NCBI GenBank assembly: GCA_049511415.1
Contig: JBEKYC010000035.1
Location: forward strand, 5,555 to 69,554
DNA: 64,000 nucleotides
From: Bog-159 sp049511415
GTDB taxonomy: Bacteria > Acidobacteriota > Terriglobia > Bryobacterales > Bryobacteraceae
Direction: 5' to 3'
Position numbers and translations under genes: made by a program. Position 1 is the first letter of the stretch; the number at the start of each line of letters is the position of its first letter. Positions 1 to 8,856 of this stretch are shown in pieces. The notes under the pieces are model-generated. The model had not been told where the DNA came from. It saw nothing but the letters and a program-made list of their open reading frames with translations, and did not search any database.

Positions 1-2
1 TG

Positions 3-107
3 GGGTACCACATCGTGCTGAACATCGGCGATCAAGCCAGCGACCTGGTCGGTTGCTGCGCCGAGCGCTCGTTTAAGCTGCCGAATCCGTTTTACTTTAT
101 TCCGTAG
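3..107 (+). CDS. C-terminal end of a class B/HAD-type acid phosphatase (5' partial)
   Basis: The window opens inside a reading frame that runs to TAG at 105-107 and encodes 34 residues. The tail reads NIGDQASDLVG, then FKLPNPFYFIP at the extreme C-terminus. From family knowledge, this NIGDQ-x-SDL block and the KLPNPFYYIP ending are typical of secreted HAD-superfamily acid phosphatases of the class B/lipoprotein e(P4) type, where the Asp of the NIGDQ/SDL block is part of the last HAD motif. The gene converges on the next one, with the two 3' ends overlapping by 11 bases. Only the tail is visible, so the N-terminal DxDxT motif and any signal peptide cannot be checked. Confidence 0.7.
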   Translation, partial: GYHIVLNIGDQASDLVGCCAERSFKLPNPFYFIP

Positions 108-567
108 ATGACGCGGGCTGAAGCCCGGCGTGGGCTATCGCCCCGCCGCCCACTCCCAGCAGCGCATCGGTAATTCGGTTGACGGCCTGTTCTTCCTCCC
201 CGCGGCTGGCCATGGTCCGGGGCAAAGAGGAAATCTCCAGATGAACTAATTCGTGCACCAAGGTGAATTCCATGTCTTGCAGCATCGCCGGGCAGGCCAT
301 TTGATAATCGGAGGCGTCCAGCACGCGAATGGTGGCGGTCTTCTTTTCGGTGTCCCAGTGAACATTGCCCAAGGTCTTGGGCTTCAGGCCGCTCGCAGGT
401 GACATCACCACCGTGATCTTCCAGGATTGTAATTCCAGGCGCTGCTGCCATATGGTCAGCTTTCCCTCGAGAAAGCCGGAGGCTTTGGCAGCGCACTCGG
501 ACGTGCTGGTGGCGGCGCTGGCTCCTAATGAAAAAAGAAAAAAGAAGACAGATGTGCGAAAAGCCAC
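97..567 (-). CDS. Small secreted HExxH putative metallopeptidase
   Basis: 156 residues. The first 19 residues form a signal peptide (MAFRTSVFFFLFSLGASA). The central motif TLVHELVHLEI is a classic HExxH zinc-binding motif at about residues 104-114. The rest matches no family that I recognise. Proteins of this size with HELVH are usually annotated as hypothetical metalloproteases; the zinc-site function is inferred from the motif alone. A possible third ligand could lie in the acidic stretch after the motif (GEEEQAV). The gene overlaps the acid phosphatase tail by 11 bases in convergent orientation. It lies 33 bases from the acyl-CoA synthetase stop and is read in the same direction. Confidence 0.7.
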   Translation of the reverse strand: MAFRTSVFFFLFSLGASAATSTSECAAKASGFLEGKLTIWQQRLELQSWKITVVMSPASGLKPKTLGNVHWDTEKKTATIRVLDASDYQMACPAMLQDMEFTLVHELVHLEISSLPRTMASRGEEEQAVNRITDALLGVGGGAIAHAGLQPASSTE

Positions 568-600
568 GGTTCATGATAGCGCAAATTCCAACGACCACGC

Positions 601-2172
601 TCACTGCGGCGCAATGGCCGCGCGCCCACGGCGCAGCACGTATTTTTGGATCTTGCCGGTGGCGGTCTTTGGCAATTCCGCGATTATGGTGAAGGCAGCC
701 GGCACCTTGAAGTGCGCGAGATGCGCGCGTAAGTATTCCCGCAGCTCGGCTTCGCCGGCCTGCGCGCCGGTCTTCAGCACCACGAACGCATGGGGCGCTT
801 CGCCCCACCGTTCATGCGGCACGCCGACCACGGCGGCTTCCCGCACGGCGGGATGGGCCAGCAGCGCGCCTTCCACTTCGATGGAGGAGATATTTTCGCC
901 GCCGCTGACGATTACATCCTTCAGGCGATCGCGGATTTCCATGTAGCCATCGGGATGCACCACGGCCGCATCGCCGGTATGAAACCAGCCGCCGCGCAGG
1001 GCGTCCGCGGTGGCGCCCGGATCGTCAAAGTAGCCTTGCATGATTACGTTGCCGCGGGCGACGATCTCGCCGACGGTCTGTCCATCGCGGGGCACCTCGC
1101 GGTCTGCATGATCCACCACGCGCAGCTCACCGGAAGTGATCAGCTCGACACCCTGGCGCGCTTTGACGGCGGCGCGCTGCGCGGGCGGCAGGGCGGCGTG
1201 CAGCGGGCGCGGCTCACAGATGGAAATGAAGGGGGAGGTTTCGGTAAGACCGTAGACGTGCGTGACTTCCCAGCCGAATTCGCCTTCGATGCGCTCGATG
1301 GTGGCGGCGGCCGGCGGCGCTCCCGCGGTTATCACGCGCACGCCGCGGCGGACATCGCCGCGAGCTTCGGCCGGCGCATTGGCCAGGGCGATCAGGACGG
1401 TCGGCGCGGCGCAGAGCATGGTGACGGATTCGCGGCGGATCAGGTCCAATGCGCCGCAGGGGTCGAACTTACGCAGGCAGATATGCGCGCCGCCGGCGGC
1501 GGTCACGGTCCAGACGAACGTCCAGCCGTTGGCGTGAAACATGGGGAGGGTCCAGAGATACCGGTCGGCGGGGGTCATATGCACGTGCAGCAGCGTGCCC
1601 AGGGAATTCATACAGGCATTGCGGTGCGTGATCATGACGCCTTTGGGGCGGGAGGTGGTGCCGCTGGTGTAATTGATGGTGAGCAGATCGTTTTCGTCGA
1701 TCTCCGGCCGGTCGAAGGCAGGCGCGGCGGCGGCGATGGTTTGCTCATAATCCCGCCAGCCGGCGCGGCTGCCTTCGAGAGCCACGAAATGTTCCACGGC
1801 AGTCAACTCATGGCGCACCGAGTCGACCGCTTCCAAATAATCGGAGTGGGCGCAGACCACGCGCGATCCGCTGTGGCGGATCATGTAGGAGAAATCCGCC
1901 GGTGTCAGACGGAAGTTGATCGGCACCAGCACGGCGCCGAGCTGCGGGATAGCGTAGAAGGACTCCAGTTGCGCATGGGTATTGGGGGCGATGTAGGCCA
2001 CGCGGTCTCCGCGCTTGACCCCGAGAGACGAGAGGGCGGCGGACCAGCGGTCGCAACGCTGGAAGAACGCCTCGTAGGTGAAGCGGCGGTCCTGATCGAT
2101 GACGGCTTCGGCATCGGGATAGAGGCGGCGGGCGCGGCGGGCGAAGTCGAGGGGCGTGAGCGGAGTGACCAT
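601..2172 (-). CDS. Acyl-CoA synthetase (AMP-forming), long/medium-chain fatty-acid ligase type
   Basis: 523 residues from ATG at 2172, preceded by GGAG at a normal distance; an in-frame TTG lies 18 bases further upstream. It is an ANL-superfamily adenylating enzyme that activates a carboxylic acid with ATP and transfers it to CoA. Visible motifs are the P-loop-like TINYTSGTTSRPKG, the A5-type VYGLTETSP, the hinge region GWFHTGDAAVVHPDGY, and IRDRLKDVIVSGGENISS. The lysine of PKTATGKIQK near the C-terminus is the expected catalytic Lys. Length is normal for the family. The substrate cannot be read from sequence; homologues of this shape are often acyl-CoA ligases of fatty-acid or aromatic degradation. 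It lies 46 bases after the trehalose synthase stop on the same strand and may be cotranscribed. Confidence 0.9.
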   Translation of the reverse strand: MVTPLTPLDFARRARRLYPDAEAVIDQDRRFTYEAFFQRCDRWSAALSSLGVKRGDRVAYIAPNTHAQLESFYAIPQLGAVLVPINFRLTPADFSYMIRHSGSRVVCAHSDYLEAVDSVRHELTAVEHFVALEGSRAGWRDYEQTIAAAAPAFDRPEIDENDLLTINYTSGTTSRPKGVMITHRNACMNSLGTLLHVHMTPADRYLWTLPMFHANGWTFVWTVTAAGGAHICLRKFDPCGALDLIRRESVTMLCAAPTVLIALANAPAEARGDVRRGVRVITAGAPPAAATIERIEGEFGWEVTHVYGLTETSPFISICEPRPLHAALPPAQRAAVKARQGVELITSGELRVVDHADREVPRDGQTVGEIVARGNVIMQGYFDDPGATADALRGGWFHTGDAAVVHPDGYMEIRDRLKDVIVSGGENISSIEVEGALLAHPAVREAAVVGVPHERWGEAPHAFVVLKTGAQAGEAELREYLRAHLAHFKVPAAFTIIAELPKTATGKIQKYVLRRGRAAIAPQ

Positions 2173-2218
2173 GGGAATCTCCGATGGCAATATATCACGC
2201 TGGGAACAGCGGGTCGGC

Positions 2219-4513
2219 TTACGCGCTTTTTCCGACGGGACCGAAGGGCACGCGCCGGGGGCGGGCGTCCGGGACTTTCGCGGGGAGCGCGGGAGCCGCG
2301 ACGCGAATGGCGGCCAGTTCGCCGATCAGATTTCCGGCCCAACGATACACGTTGTGCTCCTCCACCACGGTGCGCAGACGCTGCATGCGGATGCGACGCT
2401 CTTCCGCCGGCATCGCCAGCGCACTGTGAATGGCCTCGGCCAATTCGTCGGTATCGTAAGGATTCACGACCAGGCTGTCGGCCAACTCGTGACTGGCGCC
2501 GGTAAATCGGCTCAAAATCAGCACGCCCTGATCGTCGTGGCGCGCGGCGATGAATTCCTTGGCCACCAGGTTCATGCCGTCGTGCAGGGAAGTGACCAGG
2601 CATACGTCGGCTTCGCGGTAGTACGGCAGGATCTCCGCGTGGCTGTGGTGCCGGGCGAGCAGCACGATCGGCCGCCAGGCGCCGGTCCTGAAGCGCTTGT
2701 TGATGCGCTCGGCTTCCTCTTCGACTTCGGTTGCCAAATCCTGGTAGCGCTTGATGCGCGTCCGGCTGGGCGCTCCGATCTGGATGAAAGTGAATTTCTC
2801 GCGCAGCGCGGGGTATAGCTCCAGCAGGCGCTCGACGCCGCGCATGCGTTCGGGGATGCCCTTGGTGTAGTCGATGCGGTCCACGCCCAGCCCGATGAAT
2901 GCGGGCTTGCCGCCCAAGTCGCGATAGAGCGCCGTGCGCTCCGCCAGCGACGGATCCTCCTGGGAATTGCCATGTCCATTGAAGGCCACGCTGATGGGAA
3001 ACGGCCGCACGATGGTGAGATGGTCGCGGCGATTGACTGCAAAATGTTCCCAATCGATGCGGGATTCGAGGGCCCGATCGACGGTGGCCAGGAAATTATT
3101 GCAGTGCGCCTGGATGTGGAAGCCGATCAGGTCGGCGCCCAGCATGCCGTCCAGCAGCTCGCGCTGCCAGGGGCAGATGCCGAACGCCTCCGGGTTGGGC
3201 CAGGGTATGTGCCAGAAGATGGCTACCCGCGCATCCGGGCGGCGCTGCTTGATCAGGCGCGGCAACAGCGCAAAATGGTAGTCCTGCACCAGCACGAGCG
3301 GCTCTTTTTCGCCGCGCATCTCTTCGTCCAGGGCCGCCGCGAACCTGGCATTGACGGCGCGATATTGCTCCCAGTCTTGCGTGCGGAAGATGGGGCGGGT
3401 ATGCGCGATGTGGCAGAGCGGCCAGATGCCTTCGTTGGCAAAACCGAAATAAAAGCCTTCCTGTTCCTCTTTGCTCAAGAAGACGCGGCGGAGCTTGTAT
3501 TGTGGATGATCGGGCGGCACGCCCAGGCGGCCGTCCGGGTCGGCGGTTTCCTTGTCGGCATCGCCGGTGCCCTGGGCAATCCAGGTGCCGTCACTGGCGC
3601 GCAGCACCGGTTCCAGCGCGGTCACCAGACCGCTGGGAGGAACGGACCAGACGATGCCGCCTTTCTGGTGGGAGTGTTCGTAAGGCTCGCGGTTGGAGAC
3701 GGCGAAGAGGCGGCTGCCGTGGAGTTTGTTCCGCATGGACACGCGCAGGCGTTCGGCAGTCCAGTGAGCCAGGTGGGCGTCGCGCAGGCGGGCTTCTTCT
3801 TCGGCGGCGGCGCGCGCCACGTGCAGGCTGCTGGCCAGTTGTTTGACTTCGGTGGCCAGCGGCCGAAAGATCTCCTCCTTGGGCGGCTGGCCGTCGGCGG
3901 ATGCTTCGCCGGTGCGGAGGTCGCGCAGCCATTGCGCCATGTGATGCAGGGGCCGGCCCAGGCTCCATTGCACGATGAGCAAGGTGATTCCGACAATCAG
4001 GAGGGTCTGTGCGACGCTGATGATGGCGTGCCGCCAGACAGGCCGGGCAATGTAGGAAACATTATGAAAGATCGCCACCACGCCCAGCTTGCGCCCGTCC
4101 GCGTGCAAGGGCAGGGCATAGATATGCATGGGCTGTCCGGCGAGCCGCAGGAACTCGCCGTGCCCGCGACCCGATTCGAGTGCAGCGGCGACTGCGTGCA
4201 AGGCGCCGGCGGCGCACGATTCCAACGCCGGAGTTATGGCCAACTGCCGTCCGTTGGCGTCATACACCGCTACGCCCGCCATACGCGGATGGCTGGTGAA
4301 CTGATCCACCACCACCTGCGGATCGCCCGGATAGCCGCTTTCGAGCGCTTGCACAAGAGGCTGCTGCAGGCTTTCGGCGAGGACCTGCGCCTGGCGTTGG
4401 GCCTCGTCCCGCAAGGCATGCATCTCCGCTTCGGCCTGGTAGATGGCGAAGACGGAGGAAACGATCGCCACACAACCGAACAACGAGAACATCAGCCGCC
4501 GTCCAAAGTGCAT
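2219..4513 (-). CDS. otsA: Trehalose-6-phosphate synthase (GT20) with N-terminal membrane sensor and HAMP module
   Basis: 764 residues from ATG 4513, chosen because a GGAG sits just upstream; the longer frame would overlap the next gene. Order of parts: membrane segment (about residues 6-24), extracytoplasmic region of about 135 residues, second membrane segment (about 163-184), HAMP-like linker and an Ala/Glu-rich coiled coil to about 250, then a full GT20 domain. GT20 signatures are SNREPYEH, VQDYHFALLP, FWHIPWPNPE, GVDRIDYTKGIPERM and HDGMNLVAKEF. The enzyme makes trehalose-6-phosphate from a nucleotide-glucose and glucose-6-phosphate for osmotic and desiccation protection. Standard OtsA is soluble and about 460-480 residues, so the first 260 residues are extra. 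No OtsB phosphatase gene is adjacent. The sensor role of the N-terminus is inference from its layout. Confidence 0.88.
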   Translation of the reverse strand: MHFGRRLMFSLFGCVAIVSSVFAIYQAEAEMHALRDEAQRQAQVLAESLQQPLVQALESGYPGDPQVVVDQFTSHPRMAGVAVYDANGRQLAITPALESCAAGALHAVAAALESGRGHGEFLRLAGQPMHIYALPLHADGRKLGVVAIFHNVSYIARPVWRHAIISVAQTLLIVGITLLIVQWSLGRPLHHMAQWLRDLRTGEASADGQPPKEEIFRPLATEVKQLASSLHVARAAAEEEARLRDAHLAHWTAERLRVSMRNKLHGSRLFAVSNREPYEHSHQKGGIVWSVPPSGLVTALEPVLRASDGTWIAQGTGDADKETADPDGRLGVPPDHPQYKLRRVFLSKEEQEGFYFGFANEGIWPLCHIAHTRPIFRTQDWEQYRAVNARFAAALDEEMRGEKEPLVLVQDYHFALLPRLIKQRRPDARVAIFWHIPWPNPEAFGICPWQRELLDGMLGADLIGFHIQAHCNNFLATVDRALESRIDWEHFAVNRRDHLTIVRPFPISVAFNGHGNSQEDPSLAERTALYRDLGGKPAFIGLGVDRIDYTKGIPERMRGVERLLELYPALREKFTFIQIGAPSRTRIKRYQDLATEVEEEAERINKRFRTGAWRPIVLLARHHSHAEILPYYREADVCLVTSLHDGMNLVAKEFIAARHDDQGVLILSRFTGASHELADSLVVNPYDTDELAEAIHSALAMPAEERRIRMQRLRTVVEEHNVYRWAGNLIGELAAIRVAAPALPAKVPDARPRRVPFGPVGKSA

Positions 4514-4593
4514 TTTTTCTCCAAACCAGCAGTGGTACAGAGATCCGTGGCGATACCGAGAGCACGGTTGATGCCAAATCTCAATCCGCGGGA

Positions 4594-5157
4594 CTAAAGT
4601 CCGGCCTTTTTCCACATGCGGATGACCGGCTGAGAAGCGCCATTGGATAGCGGCACCTCAATTTGCTCGAACGGAGTGTAGCCTCGCGCACGATATAAAC
4701 GTTCACCCGTGAGCGTGGCGCCCAATTCGAAGCTGCGAAAACCAGCGGCCCGGGCGGCGCTCTCCGACGCTTCCAGCAACTGCGTGCCGATCCCTTGCCG
4801 GGCCCAATCGGGATGTACGAAAAATGCCCGAATCCTGGCGCTATCGACAAGGGGATCGAGCAGGTCATCTTCTCTGGCGGGCGCCTGGTCGCTACCAAAC
4901 AAGGTCTTGCGCCGGCTCCAACCGCCGCACCCAACAATTTCGGCGGCGGCGGTTTCGACTACGTAATAAGTACCGTCGGCGATGAGCCGCGTATCGACTC
5001 CGAATATCGTCCCCAGCGAGCCTGCGATCTGGGCCGCGGAGTAGTCGGCAGCATGCAGCCTCGTAACCGACAACTCGATGAGCGCCCGGAGCGCGGGGAT
5101 GTCCGAGACTAGCGCCTGGCGAATCTGGAAAGCCGACGGATTCCGGCTGACACTCAT
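4594..5157 (-). CDS. GNAT-family N-acetyltransferase
   Basis: 187 residues. The N-terminal half has IRQALVSDIPALRALIELS, the usual first strand and helix of GNAT enzymes. The acetyl-CoA binding motif A is seen as FFVHPDWARQGIGTQLLEAS (R/QxxGxG/A), followed by AGFRSFELGATLTGERLYRARGY, the typical motif B with the GY ending. It probably transfers an acetyl group from acetyl-CoA to a small amine or protein; the substrate is unknown. It sits 80 bases upstream of the trehalose synthase on the same strand and diverges from the TPR gene across a 158-base gap. A 7-base inverted repeat with a 2-base spacer (5152-5167) straddles the start codon. Confidence 0.85.
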   Translation of the reverse strand: MSVSRNPSAFQIRQALVSDIPALRALIELSVTRLHAADYSAAQIAGSLGTIFGVDTRLIADGTYYVVETAAAEIVGCGGWSRRKTLFGSDQAPAREDDLLDPLVDSARIRAFFVHPDWARQGIGTQLLEASESAARAAGFRSFELGATLTGERLYRARGYTPFEQIEVPLSNGASQPVIRMWKKAGL

Positions 5158-5315
5158 TTCAATGAGTCTACCAATTACGCGATGGACGAACCGGGCAGGG
5201 GGACGATTTACAACTCCGCGCCTAACACCTGGCGGCCGGTCGCGTCGAAGGAGTAAGTAAGTGAGACAGCGCCGTCGCGGGCGCCGCCGTCAGCGGGTTT
5301 AACAGGAGCAAAGAC

Positions 5316-7310
5316 ATGAGTTGTGCCGTGTGCCGAAACTTAGTGTGTCTATTCACGTTCGCCTGTCTATTGCCGGCGGTGTGCGCGCCGGCCGATAAAT
5401 GGTTCGACTTAGAAAAAGACGGCTCGCGCTTTTTGCAACAAGGTAACTACGAGGAAGCGCGGCGGATCTTTACGGAAGCTCTCACTTTGTTGGAGACATC
5501 CGGCATAGGCGGCAGCCGCCTGGCGCATGCGCTGAATAATCTTGGCGCGGCGTGTTACGAGGGCGGCCATTACGAGGAAGCCGAACGGCACTACCGAGGC
5601 GCCCTGGAGATCTGGAAGGCCGGTGTATCTCCGGAGACGGACCGGGATCTGGCGGGCTTGTGGAGCAATCTCGCCGCGCTGTACGCAGCCACGGGAAGGG
5701 CGGATCAAGCCGAGGCCATTTATCGCGAAGGGATGCGGCTGATTGCGGGCGCGAGTGACGAAGCGGTGGCGCTTCGTATCCGGCTTACCGACAACTTAGC
5801 GGAGTTGTTTATCAAGCGAGGGCAGCCGGCCGCGGCGGAGCCGCTGCTGCTGCAGTCGCTGGCTTATTTGCAGGCCAAGCCCGAGAGCATCACCCTGGCG
5901 CACGCGCTGCACAATCTGGCGGCAGTTTACGAGGCAGAGAGGCGTTATGCGGAGGCGGAAGATTACTATCGCCGGGCATTACCCCTGCACGAGAAGCTGC
6001 TGGGGCCGGAACATCCCAAAACCGCGATTTGCCTGAATGGCCTGGCGATGCTCTATCATGCCAGCGGGCGGGACGCCGAGGCGACGCCGTTGTTACGGCA
6101 GGCGATCGCCATAGGCGAAAAAGCGCTGAGTCCGATGCATCCGGATCTGGCTAATCGATGGAACAACCTGGGAAGCGCGCTGCAGGGGCTAGGACAGTTC
6201 GACGAAGCCGATTCGGCTTACCGGAAAGCGCTCGCGATCTGGGAGAAAGCCTTCGGCGCGGGCAGCGTGGAGACGGCCGTCGCGTGGAACAATTTAGGAG
6301 ACTTGAATGCCCGGCGGCAGCGATACGCAGAGGCGGAGGCGGATGAGCGGCGGGCGCTGGAGATCTGGGTGGCGGGGGCCGGGCCTGCCTCCAGGGAAGC
6401 CGGCAGGGGCTGGCAGAACCTGGCGGAGTTGTACGCTCTCGAAGGCCGTTATGGAGACGCAGAGCCGCTCTACAAACAAGCGCTGGAGATTCGCGCGAAG
6501 GCTTTCGGACCGGAGAGCATCGAAGCGGCACTCAGCCTGAACGGTCTCGCCACCGTGTATCTGGGGACCGGCCGCGAGAATGAGGCGGAGACGGCTTCGC
6601 GGCATGTGCTGGCACTATACGAAAAGGCGATGGGACCGGACGATGCGCGGGTGATGCCGGCTCTCGGAAAACTGGCGGAGACGCTGGCGCGCCAGGACCG
6701 CACCGAAGCCGCCGAGGCGGAGTTGCGCCGGGCGCTGGCGATTGGCGAGAGGGCATACGGCGCCCAGGATCGCCGCTTGCTGCCGGTGCTCAAGTCATTG
6801 ACGGAAGTGTTGCGCCGCCGGGGACAATTCACCGCCGCCACCGAATTGCTGCGGACCATGATTGCGGTGGAAGAAAACGCGCCGGACCTGCGCGGCGCGC
6901 CGCTGGCATCCGCATGGAACGCGCTGGGCGACGCGTATCGCGATGGCGGCCGGTTGCATGATGCCGAGCCCTGCTACGTGCGCAGCCTGGCAATCTGGCG
7001 GCAGACAGTTGGGGAATCGCACGCGCTGGCGGATGCGGCATGGATCAGCCTGGCCATGCTCTACGAAAAGCTGGGACGCATGACGGATGCCGCATCGACT
7101 TTCGAGCGCCTGGTGGCAATTATGGACGGGGGGAATCGGCAAAACGATCCGGATTTCGTTGCGGTTTTGCAAAACTACGCGGAGGCATTGCGCAAGATGA
7201 AGCGCAAGAGCGAGGCGAAGGCGGTGGAGGAGCGGGCGCAATCCATTTTGGCCGCGCGTGACGCGCGCGAAGTCAATCCCGTGGCGGCGCGCACCTATCG
7301 GCTGGAGTGA
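5316..7310 (+). CDS. Secreted/periplasmic tetratricopeptide-repeat protein (kinesin-light-chain-type TPRs)
   Basis: 664 residues. ATG 5316 is preceded by AGGAG. A signal peptide covers about the first 24 residues (hydrophobic run, then PAVCAPA). The remainder is a continuous array of about 42-residue TPR units of the TPR_10/TPR_12 kind, with repeated signatures such as LAHALNNLGAACYEGGHYEEA, AIAWNNLGDL-like helices and YAEAEADERRALEIW; I count at least a dozen. Such arrays act as protein-interaction scaffolds. The lack of a kinase, CHAT or other enzymatic domain leaves the role open. It ends one base before the convergent TetR gene and has no obvious operon partner. Confidence 0.88.
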   Translation: MSCAVCRNLVCLFTFACLLPAVCAPADKWFDLEKDGSRFLQQGNYEEARRIFTEALTLLETSGIGGSRLAHALNNLGAACYEGGHYEEAERHYRGALEIWKAGVSPETDRDLAGLWSNLAALYAATGRADQAEAIYREGMRLIAGASDEAVALRIRLTDNLAELFIKRGQPAAAEPLLLQSLAYLQAKPESITLAHALHNLAAVYEAERRYAEAEDYYRRALPLHEKLLGPEHPKTAICLNGLAMLYHASGRDAEATPLLRQAIAIGEKALSPMHPDLANRWNNLGSALQGLGQFDEADSAYRKALAIWEKAFGAGSVETAVAWNNLGDLNARRQRYAEAEADERRALEIWVAGAGPASREAGRGWQNLAELYALEGRYGDAEPLYKQALEIRAKAFGPESIEAALSLNGLATVYLGTGRENEAETASRHVLALYEKAMGPDDARVMPALGKLAETLARQDRTEAAEAELRRALAIGERAYGAQDRRLLPVLKSLTEVLRRRGQFTAATELLRTMIAVEENAPDLRGAPLASAWNALGDAYRDGGRLHDAEPCYVRSLAIWRQTVGESHALADAAWISLAMLYEKLGRMTDAASTFERLVAIMDGGNRQNDPDFVAVLQNYAEALRKMKRKSEAKAVEERAQSILAARDAREVNPVAARTYRLE

Positions 7311-7311
7311 T

Positions 7312-7941
7312 TCAGGCGGGCGCGGTCTTGGGGTGACGCGCTTTGCGCGATGTGTGGCGGGGCGGCTTGGGCGCGAGACCCTGCCACATGCAGTCAATGG
7401 TGGCGCGGATAATTTCGGGATCGAACTGGCCGTGGTGGGCGCCCAGTTTCTCGAAAAACGCAATGGACTGCGCCAGGCACCAGATTAATAATGATGCGCC
7501 GCGCGGATCGACGGGTCCCAGCCGTCCGGCCTGGCTTTCGCGCAGCAGAAAAGGGCCGATTTCGCGGCGGAGGACGAATATGGGCGAGTCCGGGTGGCGC
7601 TCGGCGAGATCCTCCAGCTTGAAGCCGGGGTGGGTCATAAGCGGCAGCATGACCGGGAGAGCCTCGCGGCTGAAATCCAGCATCGATAAGGTCAGCTTCT
7701 CGATCAGTTTGCGGCCCTTCAGCCGGGAGCGGTGGAAGATCCGCGTCAGATCGGCGGGCGGCGGGATCATAGCGGCAAAGAACAACTCGTCTTTGGTGGC
7801 GAAGCGCTGAAAGAGCACTCCTTCGGAGACACCGGCGCGCCGGGCGATATCTTTGGTGGAGGCGCTAAAGCCTTCCGCAACGAAGACGGCGCGCGCCACC
7901 GCCAGCAGGTCGGCGTCGGAGATAGTTTTCTTTCTGCCCAT
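7312..7941 (-). CDS. TetR/AcrR-family transcriptional regulator
   Basis: 209 residues from ATG 7941, which has GGAGG immediately upstream; a longer in-frame ATG at 7959 would overlap the methyltransferase stop. The N-terminal helix-turn-helix is clear: LLAVARAVFVAEGFSASTK, then DIARRAGVSEGVLFQRFATK and DELFFAAM, the standard TetR DNA-binding block. The C-terminal ligand domain is poorly conserved, as is usual. It follows the membrane-anchored methyltransferase by 17 bases on the same strand, so the two are probably one transcription unit and the regulator may control it. The ligand is unknown. Confidence 0.9.
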   Translation of the reverse strand: MGRKKTISDADLLAVARAVFVAEGFSASTKDIARRAGVSEGVLFQRFATKDELFFAAMIPPPADLTRIFHRSRLKGRKLIEKLTLSMLDFSREALPVMLPLMTHPGFKLEDLAERHPDSPIFVLRREIGPFLLRESQAGRLGPVDPRGASLLIWCLAQSIAFFEKLGAHHGQFDPEIIRATIDCMWQGLAPKPPRHTSRKARHPKTAPA

Positions 7942-7958
7942 TTCCCTCCATAGTGGCA

Positions 7959-8750
7959 TCAGACGGATGGGGCTGTCTTGCGCGCGAGAATGTATTTCGT
8001 GGCGGGCTGGGTACCGTCTTCGAGAATCTGGAATCCGGCATCGCGCAGCTTTTGGTCCCAGAAATCGCCGGCCGTCATGTGGGAGTGCATCAGCAACGGG
8101 CCAAAGGTGTAGGCGACCCAGTGGTCCTTGGCGATCACCATGAGGAGGAACTGGCCGCCCGGCTTGAGGACGCGGTTGGCTTCGGCCAGCGCCTGGGTCA
8201 TGCCGTCGCGGTTCAGATGGTCGATGGCGTAGGCGCTGACTATGGCGTCAAATGAGTTGGACTCGAGCGGCATGTGGCGCATGTCACCCGGCTGGATCGT
8301 AACGCGATCGGCAACTCCGGCGGCGGCCAGGTTGCGCATCAGAGCGGCGCGGCCCTGATCGATGGTGGAGGCACCCGAAGCGGATTTGCCGAAGTGCTCT
8401 TCGTAGGATGCGCCGAAGAGATCGAGGGCTACCACGGTGGTGTGAGGGCGAGATTCGAGGACCATCAGCGTGCTGCGACCGGTGCCGGCGCCCATGTCGA
8501 GGACGCGGCCGGCGCCGGATGGCAGGAAGGATTGGGTCGGCAGGGTGGCGCGGCCGTTCATGTCGAACCCGAAGCGGACCATGATCCCGGCGGAGAAAGC
8601 CCAGAGGAACGCCACGCCGATCACAATCAGGACCGGTTTACGCCAGTGTCGGAACCAGGCGAGGGCGAGAAGAGCGAAGAGGACCGCGGCAAGGATCAGG
8701 TGGCCGTAGTCGATCGGCCAAGGGTAGCCGAAATTGATTTGTGAGTGCAT
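7959..8750 (-). CDS. Membrane-anchored class I SAM-dependent methyltransferase
   Basis: 263 residues. Two hydrophobic segments near the N-terminus (about residues 17-34 and 40-57) anchor the protein. The catalytic part follows with motif I VLDMGAGTGRST, the acidic motif II end VVALDLFG, VTIQPGDMRHMPLESNSFD (the residue after motif III) and the Methyltransf_11-type DAIVSAYAIDHL and NRVLKPGGQFLLMVI. The substrate is unknown; a membrane anchor suggests a lipid or quinone-like substrate, but that is inference. It diverges from the cytochrome c gene across 106 bases and is followed by the TetR gene on the same strand. Confidence 0.87.
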   Translation of the reverse strand: MHSQINFGYPWPIDYGHLILAAVLFALLALAWFRHWRKPVLIVIGVAFLWAFSAGIMVRFGFDMNGRATLPTQSFLPSGAGRVLDMGAGTGRSTLMVLESRPHTTVVALDLFGASYEEHFGKSASGASTIDQGRAALMRNLAAAGVADRVTIQPGDMRHMPLESNSFDAIVSAYAIDHLNRDGMTQALAEANRVLKPGGQFLLMVIAKDHWVAYTFGPLLMHSHMTAGDFWDQKLRDAGFQILEDGTQPATKYILARKTAPSV

Positions 8751-8856
8751 ACTTATTTATAGCCGATTGCGGTTCCCGTGGCAAGGTCTGCGATCTCCGG
8801 CCGCCACGGATTACAATACGGGGATAATTTTCATCCGGGCACATTCATCAGAACAA

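Noticed and set aside
2972..4597. 541-codon plus-strand frame opposite the trehalose synthase
   Set aside because: Composition typical of a shadow frame in GC-rich DNA. No motifs, and the opposite strand holds a complete enzyme.
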